A stretch of 46,333 nt of DNA from Phaeoceros laevis. Its lineage: Eukaryota; Anthocerotophyta; Anthocerotopsida; Notothyladales. The notes beneath the pieces are model-generated. The model worked only from the letters and a program-made list of their open reading frames with translations, ran no database searches and was not told where the DNA came from. The stretch spans positions 1-46,333 of the forward strand of contig JBNGIQ010009312.1 of NCBI GenBank assembly GCA_049999765.1. Reading direction: 5' to 3'. Position 1 is the first letter of the stretch. Each line of letters opens with the position of its first letter. The position numbers and the translations under genes are program-made. Positions 1-15,022 of this stretch are shown one piece after another.

Positions 1-765
1 AATCATGTTTCGCAGTCGGTAGCTCCTTGGCTGTTGTTGACTGCTTGCCTGGGTTTGACATGTGTGCAGGCAAGTAACAGGTGGAGATGTCCCCCAGCAA
101 GGAGCTTCATGCTTGTTTTTCTGGATACGGTACAGCCTTGGTGGACTTATGATGGCTGCAGTAATTACTTTGGTGTATGAAACGCTCTAGCGGCTCTACA
201 CTATAAGCTTGTCACTAGCTGGCAGGCTGTAGATCCATATATGCCTAGCCGCTCAAGTAGCAGGACGAGGTTGCACACCCGTATGTCTGCAGGGATATGA
301 ACTCGATGCCTGTGAATAGGCCTACTTCTACCGACCTGAAACTTGTGTTTAACGTCTGCACTTGAGCGGACTGCCCAAAACTTTTTTGGTTTACAATGAG
401 TGTTCCTGGTCAACTATCTTGTAGTCATGGGCTTTGGATGTACCTTCTTGATTGTGAGAGGTGCAAGTGATCAGTGGCAGTGAGGGAAATTTGGTCATGT
501 CATAGAAACACACAACCTTGCCAATGGGCAATAACGCCTCCTGGCCAACCTCTAATGTACACACATATGTGCCCGTCTCCATCTAGGAAATCCTTCGCCT
601 ACACTTAGCATTCGCATGGATGCTGGTTTGAACGGCATTCTGGAGAAGCTGCAGTGATCAAAAAGCTTGTGAATGCATGCATTCATGAGCACAAAAAGGA
701 TTACAAATCCTAGACCATTTTCCAGAAATTGTACAGCATCTGCAATCCTGTGGGAGGCGGCTTGT
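1..765. other. Intergenic, no gene seen
   Basis: Only short unconvincing open frames occur on either strand, with no recognisable domain and no exon-like run flanked by splice sites. It may hold promoter or decayed repeat sequence belonging to a gene to the left of the window. Confidence 0.5.
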
Positions 766-841
766 GCAGTGCGTGCTGAGCACGCACTGCCTCCCAGAGT
801 CATGCCACTCCAGCCTGGAGTGGCATGACTCTGGGAGGCAG
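766..841. repeat. Two adjoining near-perfect palindromes
   Basis: Positions 766-777 pair perfectly with 779-790 (12-bp arms, one-base spacer). Directly overlapping, 787-813 pairs perfectly with 815-841 (27-bp arms, one-base spacer). Outside these, GTGCAG at 764-769 is complementary to CTGCAC at 843-848, so the whole can fold as a branched hairpin or cruciform. There is no coding frame through it. It could be a foldback element, a young inverted duplication or a small-RNA precursor; the sequence alone does not decide. Confidence 0.85.
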
Positions 842-879
842 GCTGCACAATGTGAGAGGAGGGAGCAAAATCCAATCCC

Positions 880-1290
880 AGCAGGCGCTGGACCTACCGA
901 AGGCGGCTATGGCGCTGGCAGGCCCGGTGTCTTGGCGCGGAGGCTGAGCTCTCGACCAGGCGGGATAGCGCTGCAAGCGCGGCGTGGTCGCGCTGCGAGC
1001 CCGGCGTGGTGGCGTTGCGCTACGCCGGGAGAGCCATGGTGGTGGCGGAGGCGGCGTGGTCGCGCTGCAAGCCCGGGTGATGACGCTGCGCTACGCCGGG
1101 GTGGTGGCGGAGGCGGCTAGGGCGTTGCAACGCCCGAGGGGTGGCGATAGTGGCGGCAAGCCCGTGGAGGACAGGTTGGAGGAAGGCCACGGGTAAGACC
1201 GAAGCCGCGGGTAGAGCAAAACCGCGGGTAGGGTGGGAGCCCGTCAGGCCCGACCGGTAGGGGCTTCGAGAGAGAGAGAGAGGGGCGAGG
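880..1290. repeat. GC-rich degenerate minisatellite
   Basis: Very GC-rich stretch in which words such as GCGCTGCAAGC, GGCGTGGTCGCGCTGC, GTTGCGCTACGCCGG and GTGGTGGCGGAGGCGGC recur irregularly, followed by a short GA run near 1270. Open frames across it give only Gly/Arg/Ala-rich low-complexity peptides and are not considered genes. Confidence 0.6.
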
Positions 1291-1572
1291 TACGGACGCG
1301 TCCGTCGCACGTATCGGTCATCAACGTTCTTTACGCTTTAGGAGATGGGGGGTCGGGTATTTTGCCCGAATCCCAAATTAGGTAGTCATCGTCTCGGCCG
1401 GGTCCCAGGCGCCGCTGTGACCGAGCCCACCCCAACATCAGAACACAATTTTTTAACGAACCGCAACTCGGAAGGGGACCTTTTAAAAAATCTCATTCTA
1501 GGTTTGGGGCTGTCACCAATGACTTCAAGTCCCCGGTGCCTTACAACGGGCACACGTCGGTAACCCAGACTA

Positions 1573-1662
1573 GGCCGGGTTCGCCACCCGGTTCGCATGC
1601 GAATGAGTTCCCACGAAAGGTGGGTTTTTGCGCCCGGGTTCGGGTCTCATGCGAACCCGGCC
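1573..1662. repeat. Short inverted-terminal-repeat sequence, possibly related to the MITE at 6954
   Basis: Both ends read GGCCGGGTTCGC inward, and the right end carries the word GGGTCTCATGC that also occurs in the terminal repeat of the 6954-7376 element. The flanking trinucleotides (CTA and ATA) do not match, so insertion by transposition is not demonstrated. The GC-rich neighbourhood 1340-1715 has no gene that I can see. Confidence 0.3.
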
Positions 1663-1949
1663 ATAGTGGAAAAAGACCACCATGAGCGAGGCCGAATGCC
1701 CTAGAGGGAGGTGAATCCACAGCTCGAAGTGGTTGCTGAATTGTCACGGTAAATGGCTTGTGAATTTCTTACTTGGCAGCCGAGCTCAGCGTGTGCTAAT
1801 AACAGCAGCGTTACTGGACCATCCATCACAATGCATTCACCGTCCGTGGGCAACTGCCACGTACATAGCCCGATGCCGGAACCAAATTCTGTCTTCAAGG
1901 CAAATTCCATGTTCCGGCAAGAGGTCTGCTTGGGTCAGGCGTCATGTTG

Positions 1950-4643
1950 TTACGTGAGTTGCAAGGAAAGCCGACCTCTCGCCTCCAGCTGTAGACCTAA
2001 ATCGCCTAATAGGTAACACAGTTCTTGCTGCTGTGCGTGCGTACTATTTCCAACCGCAAAGATATGCACATCCAGCTCATGCTTGATCCAGCTCTGTCCA
2101 TGGCTCTTTGATGCTCCTGCTCTTAGCCTGGACTGCTCCATCTCTTTAGCCGATTCCCACAGGCCAGCATCAGCATAAATGTTCAACATCATTACATATG
2201 CAGCACAGTGCTTGGGCTGTAGATGCACTGCGCAATCGAAGGCCCTTTTGCCCAGGACCACCTTCCGATGCATTCGACAGGCACCCAGCAAACACAACCA
2301 CATTGCCAGATCAGGCTGCACTGGCATAGAGGCCAACAACTTTTCTACACTTGAGAAGTATCCTGCACGCCCCAACAGATCTACCATACTCGCGTAATGC
2401 TCAACTTCTGGAGTGAGACCATGGTCCCTGCTCATGGATTCGAAGTACCAAACACCTTTGTCCACCAGGCCAGCATGGCTGCATGCAGAAAGCAGTGAAA
2501 GAAACGTTACACTGTCCGGCTTCATGCCTGCTCGCCGCATCTTTTCATAGCATAGCAGGGTTGCCATACAGTTGCCTTGTCGGGTATAAGAAGCAATTAA
2601 TGCATTCCAGGACACCAGACTGGGCTGGGGCAACGTATCAAACAGATTCTGCGCATCTACCATGCTAGAGCATCTTCCATATGAATGGATGAGAGTGGTC
2701 GTCAGAAGGGAGCTCAAAGAACCTGTAATAGAGATAAGGTCGTGATGAATTTGCCTACAGAGGTCCAACCCTCCTGTGTTGCTGCATGTTTGCAAGATGC
2801 ACACAAATGTGATCTCATTTGGACTGACACGTTCCTCTTGCATTTGTCGACACAGCTGCAATACTTTCTGCGCATTGCCCTGCTGGATGTATGCTGCAAG
2901 CAGTGCATTCCATGTAACCACGTCACGCTGATAATACCCATCAAATACATCTTGTGCATCAGCAATGCTCCCGCACTTCCCATACATACTTACAAGAGAG
3001 CTACGCACAAACCTGTCGTTATAGTAGCCCTTCTTTATAATGTCAGCATGTAACGCCTTTCCTGTCTGCAGACATTTGGCTTTGACAGCCTCGCATGGAT
3101 CGGCATCACCTTGTTCCTTCTCCGCAAGCATGCCACAAGCTTGGACTACGCTCACAAAAGTTCCAAGATCTGGACTCACGCCTTCTTCATGCATTTGAAG
3201 ATAGAGTTCCAAAGCTCTCTCGGGCTGGTTCTGCTCAGCATAGGCACCAAGAAGTGCAGTTCTTGACACCACATCTTGGTGAGACAACCCCTCGAACACA
3301 ATCTGTGCATCCTCAACGCTGCCACACTTCCCATACAAGCTGACCAATATACTCCCAACAAACCCGTCCGAATCATAGCTCTTTCTGCGAGTATCAGCGT
3401 GAATTACCTTGCCCTTTGCCAGAGCTTTTACCTTAACTGATCGCCCACTGACCAGAACACTATCTTCCTTGTCTGCTGTTATGCAACATGCTTGCAGCGC
3501 ACATACCAGGGTCCGTGCATCTGGGCTCAGCCTTTCCTCTTGGATGCGTTCATACAGCTGCAAAGCCAACTCTCCTTGGCCTTGCTGGGCATAAGCTGAG
3601 AGCATCACATTCCATGCCACCAAATCACGCTGGGGCAACCCATCGAACACACTCAGGGCATCCGAAATGCTTCCACACTTCGCATACATGTCAATGAGGC
3701 ACGTACCGATAAACAGCTCAGACTGATGATTGTGTTTCGAAGTCTCAGCGTGAAGGCGCTTGCCCTCTTCCAGGTCCGACAGGTCGCCACAAGCTCTGAG
3801 TAAGCTGATGAAGGTGTATTTGTCTGGCTCCAAACCTTCCTCTTGCATACAGCGGAACAGTCTAAGCGCCTCTCTACCTCTTCCAGCCGTGGCGTACCCA
3901 GAGATTAGAGGTGTCCAAGAGCCACCTGTTCGGTGAGGCAAATTGTGGAACACCTGGACAGCATCCTCAAGACCACCGCAAGCCACTAACGTCTTCACCA
4001 AAGATTCACCGAGGTACCTGGTGGACTCCAGCCCAGTTTTTGCTAGATGACAATGCACTAGCTGAGCCTTAGCCAAGTCCCTCCTTCTGGCGCACGCATC
4101 CAGGAGGGAGCCGTACAAATGTACAGACGGAACACTCTGCTGATCGGTGCGCCAAAGGAGTTCTAGCGCTCTGTCCAGATTCCCCTCCTCGCAGAACCTT
4201 AAACAATCGTCCTCTTCTCGCATTGAAGTCGAAGATCCCACCAGTCCACTCTGTCGCTGGGCATCCAAGGTGGCAAGCCGAAATTTCACCCATGTAGGCT
4301 TGGACTGATTGTTCAACCAGAGGAGCTCTCCTGTTGTTGTGTGGCGGAAGTCTGGGTGCCGTACGCTTTTGTTGTCCAACTTCTTTCGCAGCCTGTTGTC
4401 CCACCATTGTGATGGATTCGTGAAGAGATCCTCCCACAGCTGCTTCTGGCCCTGGTGATTGCCACTGTGCTCTCTCCCAGCGTATTTGATCCTGCTTGGG
4501 ACGGCTGACGCAACGAGAGTGGAATGGTACTTCCGCCTTAGGTGGCTCACGAGGACTGGACGCGATTCCAATTCCGCAAGCAAGAAGTAGCTTCGGACAA
4601 TCGCGCCAACAGCAGCACGATACGCATCGGCTGGCCAAAACAT
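1950..4643 (-). CDS. Organellar PPR protein (PLS class, E-type) with N-terminal PDF motif
   Basis: Single-exon gene of 897 aa. PPR proteins bind organellar RNA base by base and act in editing, splicing or stability. Residues 1-45 are rich in Arg/Ser/Ala and low in acid, as in a mitochondrial or plastid transit peptide. Residues about 70-119 (LWEDLFTNPSQWWDNR, then HPDF, then ELLWL and PTWVK) resemble the PDF single-stranded-DNA-binding motif of plant OSB proteins. From about residue 146 PPR repeats run almost to the end, with the recurring blocks YGKCGS, WNALL, GKALHA and EERVSP, and with longer loops such as ADKEDSVLVSGRSVKVKALAKG. The tail is an E domain (MVDLLGRAGYF...) and a short E+ region; there is no DYW deaminase domain. 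The start is the first ATG of a frame beginning with the transit-like segment. A degenerate copy of its 3' end lies at 21.57-21.85 kb. Confidence 0.9.
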   Translation of the reverse strand: MFWPADAYRAAVGAIVRSYFLLAELESRPVLVSHLRRKYHSTLVASAVPSRIKYAGREHSGNHQGQKQLWEDLFTNPSQWWDNRLRKKLDNKSVRHPDFRHTTTGELLWLNNQSKPTWVKFRLATLDAQRQSGLVGSSTSMREEDDCLRFCEEGNLDRALELLWRTDQQSVPSVHLYGSLLDACARRRDLAKAQLVHCHLAKTGLESTRYLGESLVKTLVACGGLEDAVQVFHNLPHRTGGSWTPLISGYATAGRGREALRLFRCMQEEGLEPDKYTFISLLRACGDLSDLEEGKRLHAETSKHNHQSELFIGTCLIDMYAKCGSISDALSVFDGLPQRDLVAWNVMLSAYAQQGQGELALQLYERIQEERLSPDARTLVCALQACCITADKEDSVLVSGRSVKVKALAKGKVIHADTRRKSYDSDGFVGSILVSLYGKCGSVEDAQIVFEGLSHQDVVSRTALLGAYAEQNQPERALELYLQMHEEGVSPDLGTFVSVVQACGMLAEKEQGDADPCEAVKAKCLQTGKALHADIIKKGYYNDRFVRSSLVSMYGKCGSIADAQDVFDGYYQRDVVTWNALLAAYIQQGNAQKVLQLCRQMQEERVSPNEITFVCILQTCSNTGGLDLCRQIHHDLISITGSLSSLLTTTLIHSYGRCSSMVDAQNLFDTLPQPSLVSWNALIASYTRQGNCMATLLCYEKMRRAGMKPDSVTFLSLLSACSHAGLVDKGVWYFESMSRDHGLTPEVEHYASMVDLLGRAGYFSSVEKLLASMPVQPDLAMWLCLLGACRMHRKVVLGKRAFDCAVHLQPKHCAAYVMMLNIYADAGLWESAKEMEQSRLRAGASKSHGQSWIKHELDVHIFAVGNSTHAQQQELCYLLGDLGLQLEARGRLSLQLT

Positions 4644-5224
4644 AAAGACATCACTCTGAAAGACAGGTCCTGCATGTGAGAAAACGTCTACATGTCAGGT
4701 ATCAGCCATGCTAGGTGACGGAAGGGTTTCTAGGCAGTTCGTAGCCATCCCTTGTTCATAAAACTTCAGAACTTCAGGTCACGGGTAGTCTAATAAGCTT
4801 GAGGTCTCTTCGGGAATGTACACAGCTCCGGCTGTAATATACCAAACTTCGTAGTTGCCGACAGGTGAGGTAAGAGCGGGAATGCCCCACTAGAAGAACG
4901 TACTACTAGTAAGGCGAGAGGGTCTAGCCTTCATTTTGAAAGACTTGTGACTGACAATCACATCTCCAAGCATAATCTAGAGAAGCATATCCCAAAAGGA
5001 TGTCCGAACCCACTCCTGCTACTGTGGCGTCCGCTGTTTTCCGTTGCGGCGAGGATCCATCAGCCATTTTTTCCACCAAGAATCTCACACTACGGATTCT
5101 TGAGACTCCTCCGGGAATGGCGGCACTGGCGATGCCTCTTCAGGACGGACCTTCACCTTTGGAGCCCTGATGATGTTCTCCCACCATTGGCACAATTTCT
5201 TAAAAGTGGGAACTGTTCTCAACA
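4644..5224. other. Intergenic: PPR upstream region and possible orphan exon
   Basis: This contains the 5' flank of the PPR gene. On the minus strand between about 5240 and 5092 there is an open frame reading VEKLLRTVPTFKKLCQWWEN and continuing to a stop, which looks protein-like and could be a terminal exon or relic of an unidentified gene. I do not recognise the family and could not find other exons for it. Confidence 0.3.
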
Positions 5225-6925
<1,701 letters not shown>

Positions 6926-6953
6926 TGTATGAACTGGGCACGGCTATAAATAA

Positions 6954-7376
6954 GGCTAGGTTTGCATGAGACCCATAACACGCTCATACCCGGAACTTGG
7001 CCTGCCTACCCGGAACTTGGCCTGCCTAGTCACGCTAAAGACAAGTAACATTTTTGTCGAGTAGCACAAAGCTCCGCTGTGGACCAGAGAAAATCTCTGG
7101 GTCTTTTTTTAGGTACACCTAACTTCTCCGGGTCCCGGAGCCGGTGACATGTCAATGGCGGAGCTCAGCCCCCAATCCAGTACTGACTCGGGGCGGGTGC
7201 TTCATTTTTTTGCTCGGTCCCTGGCGCATCCGGTAAGCCAAAACCGACACAGACAGGTCATTTTCCCTTGCCCGGGTGCACTTCCGGGTCGCATGTGAAT
7301 TACCCACCGTCCCGGAAATGCGTCGTGCACTTCCGGGTCCGGGTCTCATGCAAACTGCAAACCTGCAAACCCAGCC
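6954..7376. mobile_element. Harbinger/Tourist-like MITE with TAA target duplication
   Basis: A 423-bp non-coding element flanked by TAA at 6951-6953 and 7377-7379. The left end reads GGCTAGGTTTGCATGAGACC. The right end, read inward, begins GGCTGGGTTTGCA, then repeats GGTTTGCAG before reaching the same TTTGCATGAGACC, so the right terminal repeat has been expanded. A 3-bp TAA/TTA duplication with GG-start terminal repeats is the hallmark of PIF/Harbinger elements. There is no transposase, so it would depend on a partner elsewhere. A 20-bp tandem duplication (CCGGAACTTGGCCTGCCTA core, about 6987-7027) lies inside the left end. Confidence 0.7.
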
Positions 7377-7379
7377 TAA

Positions 7380-8102
7380 TTAACGGGGCCACCCTGAGGG
7401 CTACCCCCTTCCAAAACATCGCCTGTGACTGAAACTGGCTAGTTGAATCTAATTAGGTCAAGAAACAGTTGATCACGACAGCGTAATTAAACCTATTGTT
7501 GCAGTCGGATGGCGTCCAGGTCAGCGATATCAGGGTCGGAACACCGGTGACTGGTGCTGGGTGTCCAAAGTCAAAGCTGTCCTTTGCTATTCGAGGATCA
7601 TAACTTGGCCTTTCATGGGTCCCACTTGACTTGTGCCAAAACATCCACGCAAGTGCCGTCTGACTCTCTCATCCACCTCCGGACATGACATGTACTACAG
7701 TATCTCGTCGCGTAAGAAGACACAAGAGCCAACAAGGTCGGTTAAAAATGGTGAATCGGTGAGCAACTGGACTGGCAGCTGGGTAGTTCTGTAGCTGGTG
7801 GGGCCGTCCTGAAAGCACTCCTCATCACAGTGCGTGTGAATTGTGTGCAGTAGACGGCCATCTCCTGTTCTGCATTGCGTGCAGCTCCTCGATTTCATGT
7901 CATCTCTTCTCCTCTTCTTCTGTCCGTGAGGCTCAGTGCTTCGCTTCTTTTCTCAGTTTGTCTTCCCCAGAGTGCTCGTTTTGTGTGGAGTTAGATAGTT
8001 CGGGAATTTGTGTGTTTGGCCTGGAAGCGTTGTGAATTGCTGAGTGCTCCTGTGCTGCTCGTCCTCACCGGCAGCGCCTTGTGAATTCCTTGCACCGCCC
8101 AA
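7380..8102. other. Upstream region of the Kelch gene
   Basis: No convincing exon. The last ~200 bases before the ATG at 8103 are pyrimidine-rich (CTCTTCTCCTCTTCTTCTG), as in plant 5' leaders, so this is probably promoter plus 5' UTR. Confidence 0.4.
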
Positions 8103-10079
8103 ATGAAACCCGTAGAGTTGGACGGTGAGGGGCCTCTGGTTCGTGTGCACGAAGACCTGCAAAGGCTGAAGAAGACGGTGAACAGGGCGCTGCTCGCGTT
8201 AGTGGTGCTGTCAATCCTTGTCCTGGTGTTGTTTATTGCTCTCATTGCAGTGGGCGCAAGGAACAGCCAAAGAATTTCCACGTTGAAGAAGTACCGAGGC
8301 CTGGTTCAGAATCCGAATGTCACTTTCGCCAGCAATTCTGGCAACCGGAGCCTGAATGGACTGACCTACGGGGGGAGCCTATTCAGAGGCACCGGATTCT
8401 GGGGACAGAGAAACGCGCTGCCAGGTACGATCTAGGGCTCCAAGCTGTGTCGGTGTGTGAAATAGGTGGGCGGTGCCTTGGCGGGAATGAAAAGCCCAAG
8501 CTGGAAGGGACCTTGGCTCACCTGTCTGGCAACTTGGTTGCAGGAAAGTTGGCGGATCATTGCTTGGTTGCTGTGAATGACCTTATCTACATTATTGGAG
8601 GAGGTGATCAAAATGGAACAGTTGTGGACACACTGTGGCTGTACAACCCGATTCTGCACAACTACACTGCTCTGGCACCCATGCCAGAACCTCGGTACAG
8701 GTTTGGGGCTGCCCTTCTTGATGGTAAGGACGAGAGCCTGGTTGCCTACTCCTTCACTTTGCACACCTGTTGCCAGGTTGCTGATGGTTTGTTTTGGTGG
8801 TATAAGCATCTTTGGGCAAGTCATGCAGACAGATAATCCTGCCCTTTTTGAACTTGTGCAGGCAAGATCTATGTGGTCGGAGGTCGTAAGAGTTCTGTGG
8901 ACAGTAATGATGAGCTGGTGACATCAACTTTCATATATGATCCGGCCACAAACTCTTGGAGCTTTGGCCCAAACACAACCGCAGTGCATTCCGACTGTTG
9001 TGCGGCCACCGTCTCTGGGAAGGTAAGCTACTTGGCTTTGTTTCCTCACAGACGATGGATGCAGCATTGCAACTGGGTACCACTTCACGTGGCCACGGCT
9101 TGTCTGTTGGAACAGCTCTATGTTGTTGGAGGTTATGGAGTCGACTACTCGTACCTTGCAACCACAGAAGTCTATGATCCTGTGGCCCAAAAGTGGTCCC
9201 GTGTTGCCGACATGCCTACTCCTAGAGGAGACCTCATGTGTGCAAGCTTCATGGACGAGTTGTACGTTCTGGGAGGCTACATTGTGAGCTCTCCAGTCCA
9301 AGCTTCTTCAAAACTTCAGCAGTTTCAATGTAACCGGTTAGAGCTACTGATTGACGCAGCCCTATGTGTGTCTCTACCAACTTCATAGGATCAAAGTGGA
9401 AACAATAATGCGTTCTCAGATGCCATGGAGTCATTCAACCCCAAGACTTCAGCCTGGACCAAAAGACCGAACCTACTCACTGCAAGAGGCGATGCGGTAA
9501 GTGGTTGCTGGTGTAAGGACCATGCATGATTTTTCTAGCTCAAGGTTGTGTGGGACCATGCATGATTTTTTTAGCTGAAGGTTGTGTGGGACTGGACCAA
9601 AAATTTATCTTAAGTGCAGGCTGTGACTGTGCTACCGGGGAATCTATTGATGCTGGTGGGCGGGGAAGGCCACTACGACAACAACTCCGACTACAAGTAC
9701 CCCAAGCATGTGAATGAGGTACCTACGCTGGCTCCAAAACAGACACCCACTTTAGTCTTCCCTCAAGTGTTGCTGCTCAACAAGCGTATGGCAATTTGTG
9801 TTATTTTGGCTGCTTCTTTGGCAGGTGTTCGTCGGATCAGATCAGACGTGGATACAGAAAGCTATGATCCCAACAGCTCGGTTCCGCTCTGCTGCGGTGA
9901 CCGCTGGGGGACTGGCATACGTGATTGGAGGAGCAGATGTTTGCATCTGTACCGGCTGTGCCTGTCCGGAGTTGGACACCAACGAAGTGTTCCTGGATGT
10001 GGATCACCCCAACATCTACATTTACCTCAGAGACGCTGCATATGTGGACGATTACCCGCTGACAACTTATCCTGTCTGA
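8103..10079 (+). CDS. Type II membrane-anchored six-Kelch-repeat protein
   Basis: Seven exons: 8103-8424, 8544-8723, 8862-9022, 9116-9283, 9389-9496, 9620-9718, 9825-10079, giving 430 aa. After a 28-residue charged head there is one hydrophobic segment (about 29-51). The rest carries six Kelch blades, each with a Gly-Gly doublet (IIGGG, VVGGR, VVGGY, VLGGY, LVGGE, VIGGA) and downstream W/Y, so it should fold as a beta-propeller. Asn-X-Ser/Thr sites at about residues 72, 81, 131 and 147 lie after the membrane segment, suggesting that the propeller is lumenal or extracellular. No F-box is present, so this is not an F-box/Kelch ubiquitin-ligase subunit; ligand and role are unknown. Intron 5 contains a 36-bp tandem duplication. 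The gene converges on MCM6, with stop codons 112 bases apart. Confidence 0.85.
9517..9588. repeat. 36-bp tandem duplication in a Kelch intron
   Basis: Two copies, 9517-9552 and 9553-9588, both beginning GGACCATGCATGATTTTT and differing at a few bases. It lies wholly within intron 5 and does not alter the reading frame. Confidence 0.85.
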
Positions 10080-10191
10080 ATCTAGAAAAAGCACGTTTTT
10101 GTGATTGGAGAGATTTGTGATGCTTCTCGGTTGGGAAGCATTGCATGGAGAATTAGAGAGAGAGACCATGTTAGTCTAAGAAAGCTTGCGC

Positions 10192-14706
<4,515 letters not shown>

Positions 14707-14729
14707 CGCACCGGGAAGTGCTATCAGAC

Positions 14730-14737
14730 GGCGGGAA
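14730..14737 (-). promoter_or_regulatory. Putative E2F site upstream of MCM6
   Basis: On the minus strand the bases read TTCCCGCC, a match to the E2F consensus (TTSSCSS), about 24 bases upstream of the MCM6 ATG. Plant MCM genes are commonly E2F-controlled at G1/S, so a role is plausible. The corresponding place in the duplicated copy near 17.95 kb reads GCGGGGGA on the plus strand, which breaks the match. Confidence 0.5.
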
Positions 14738-15022
14738 GAAGAGAGTTAACCCGCGTGAACTTTGCAGTTACTTTTTCACTTGCCGTTTCATCCCGTAGTC
14801 TACCGTAACTCTTACATCCCTTTCTATTAATAATTTTTTGAATATACAGTATTCAATGACATAGACTTGCCTTGCACAGCAAGTCACAGCCTAGCATGCA
14901 GAAACAGATGGGCGGCTATCCGGTATGAATCCAGAGTCCAGAAAACTGCTATATCTGTCCTGCGAGACCTTGTCCATAGAGGGGATGATCGCTGGTTCCT
15001 GATTTTGGGCACGTAATACAGA

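Noticed and set aside
764-1310. Open frames of about 70-118 aa in the GC-rich repeat
   Set aside because: Gly/Arg/Ala low-complexity translations of a minisatellite, open on both strands only because of GC content.
4069-4638. 189-aa minus-strand frame overlapping the PPR gene
   Set aside because: Out-of-frame shadow of the PPR N terminus; lacks PPR motifs, whereas the 897-aa frame has them throughout.
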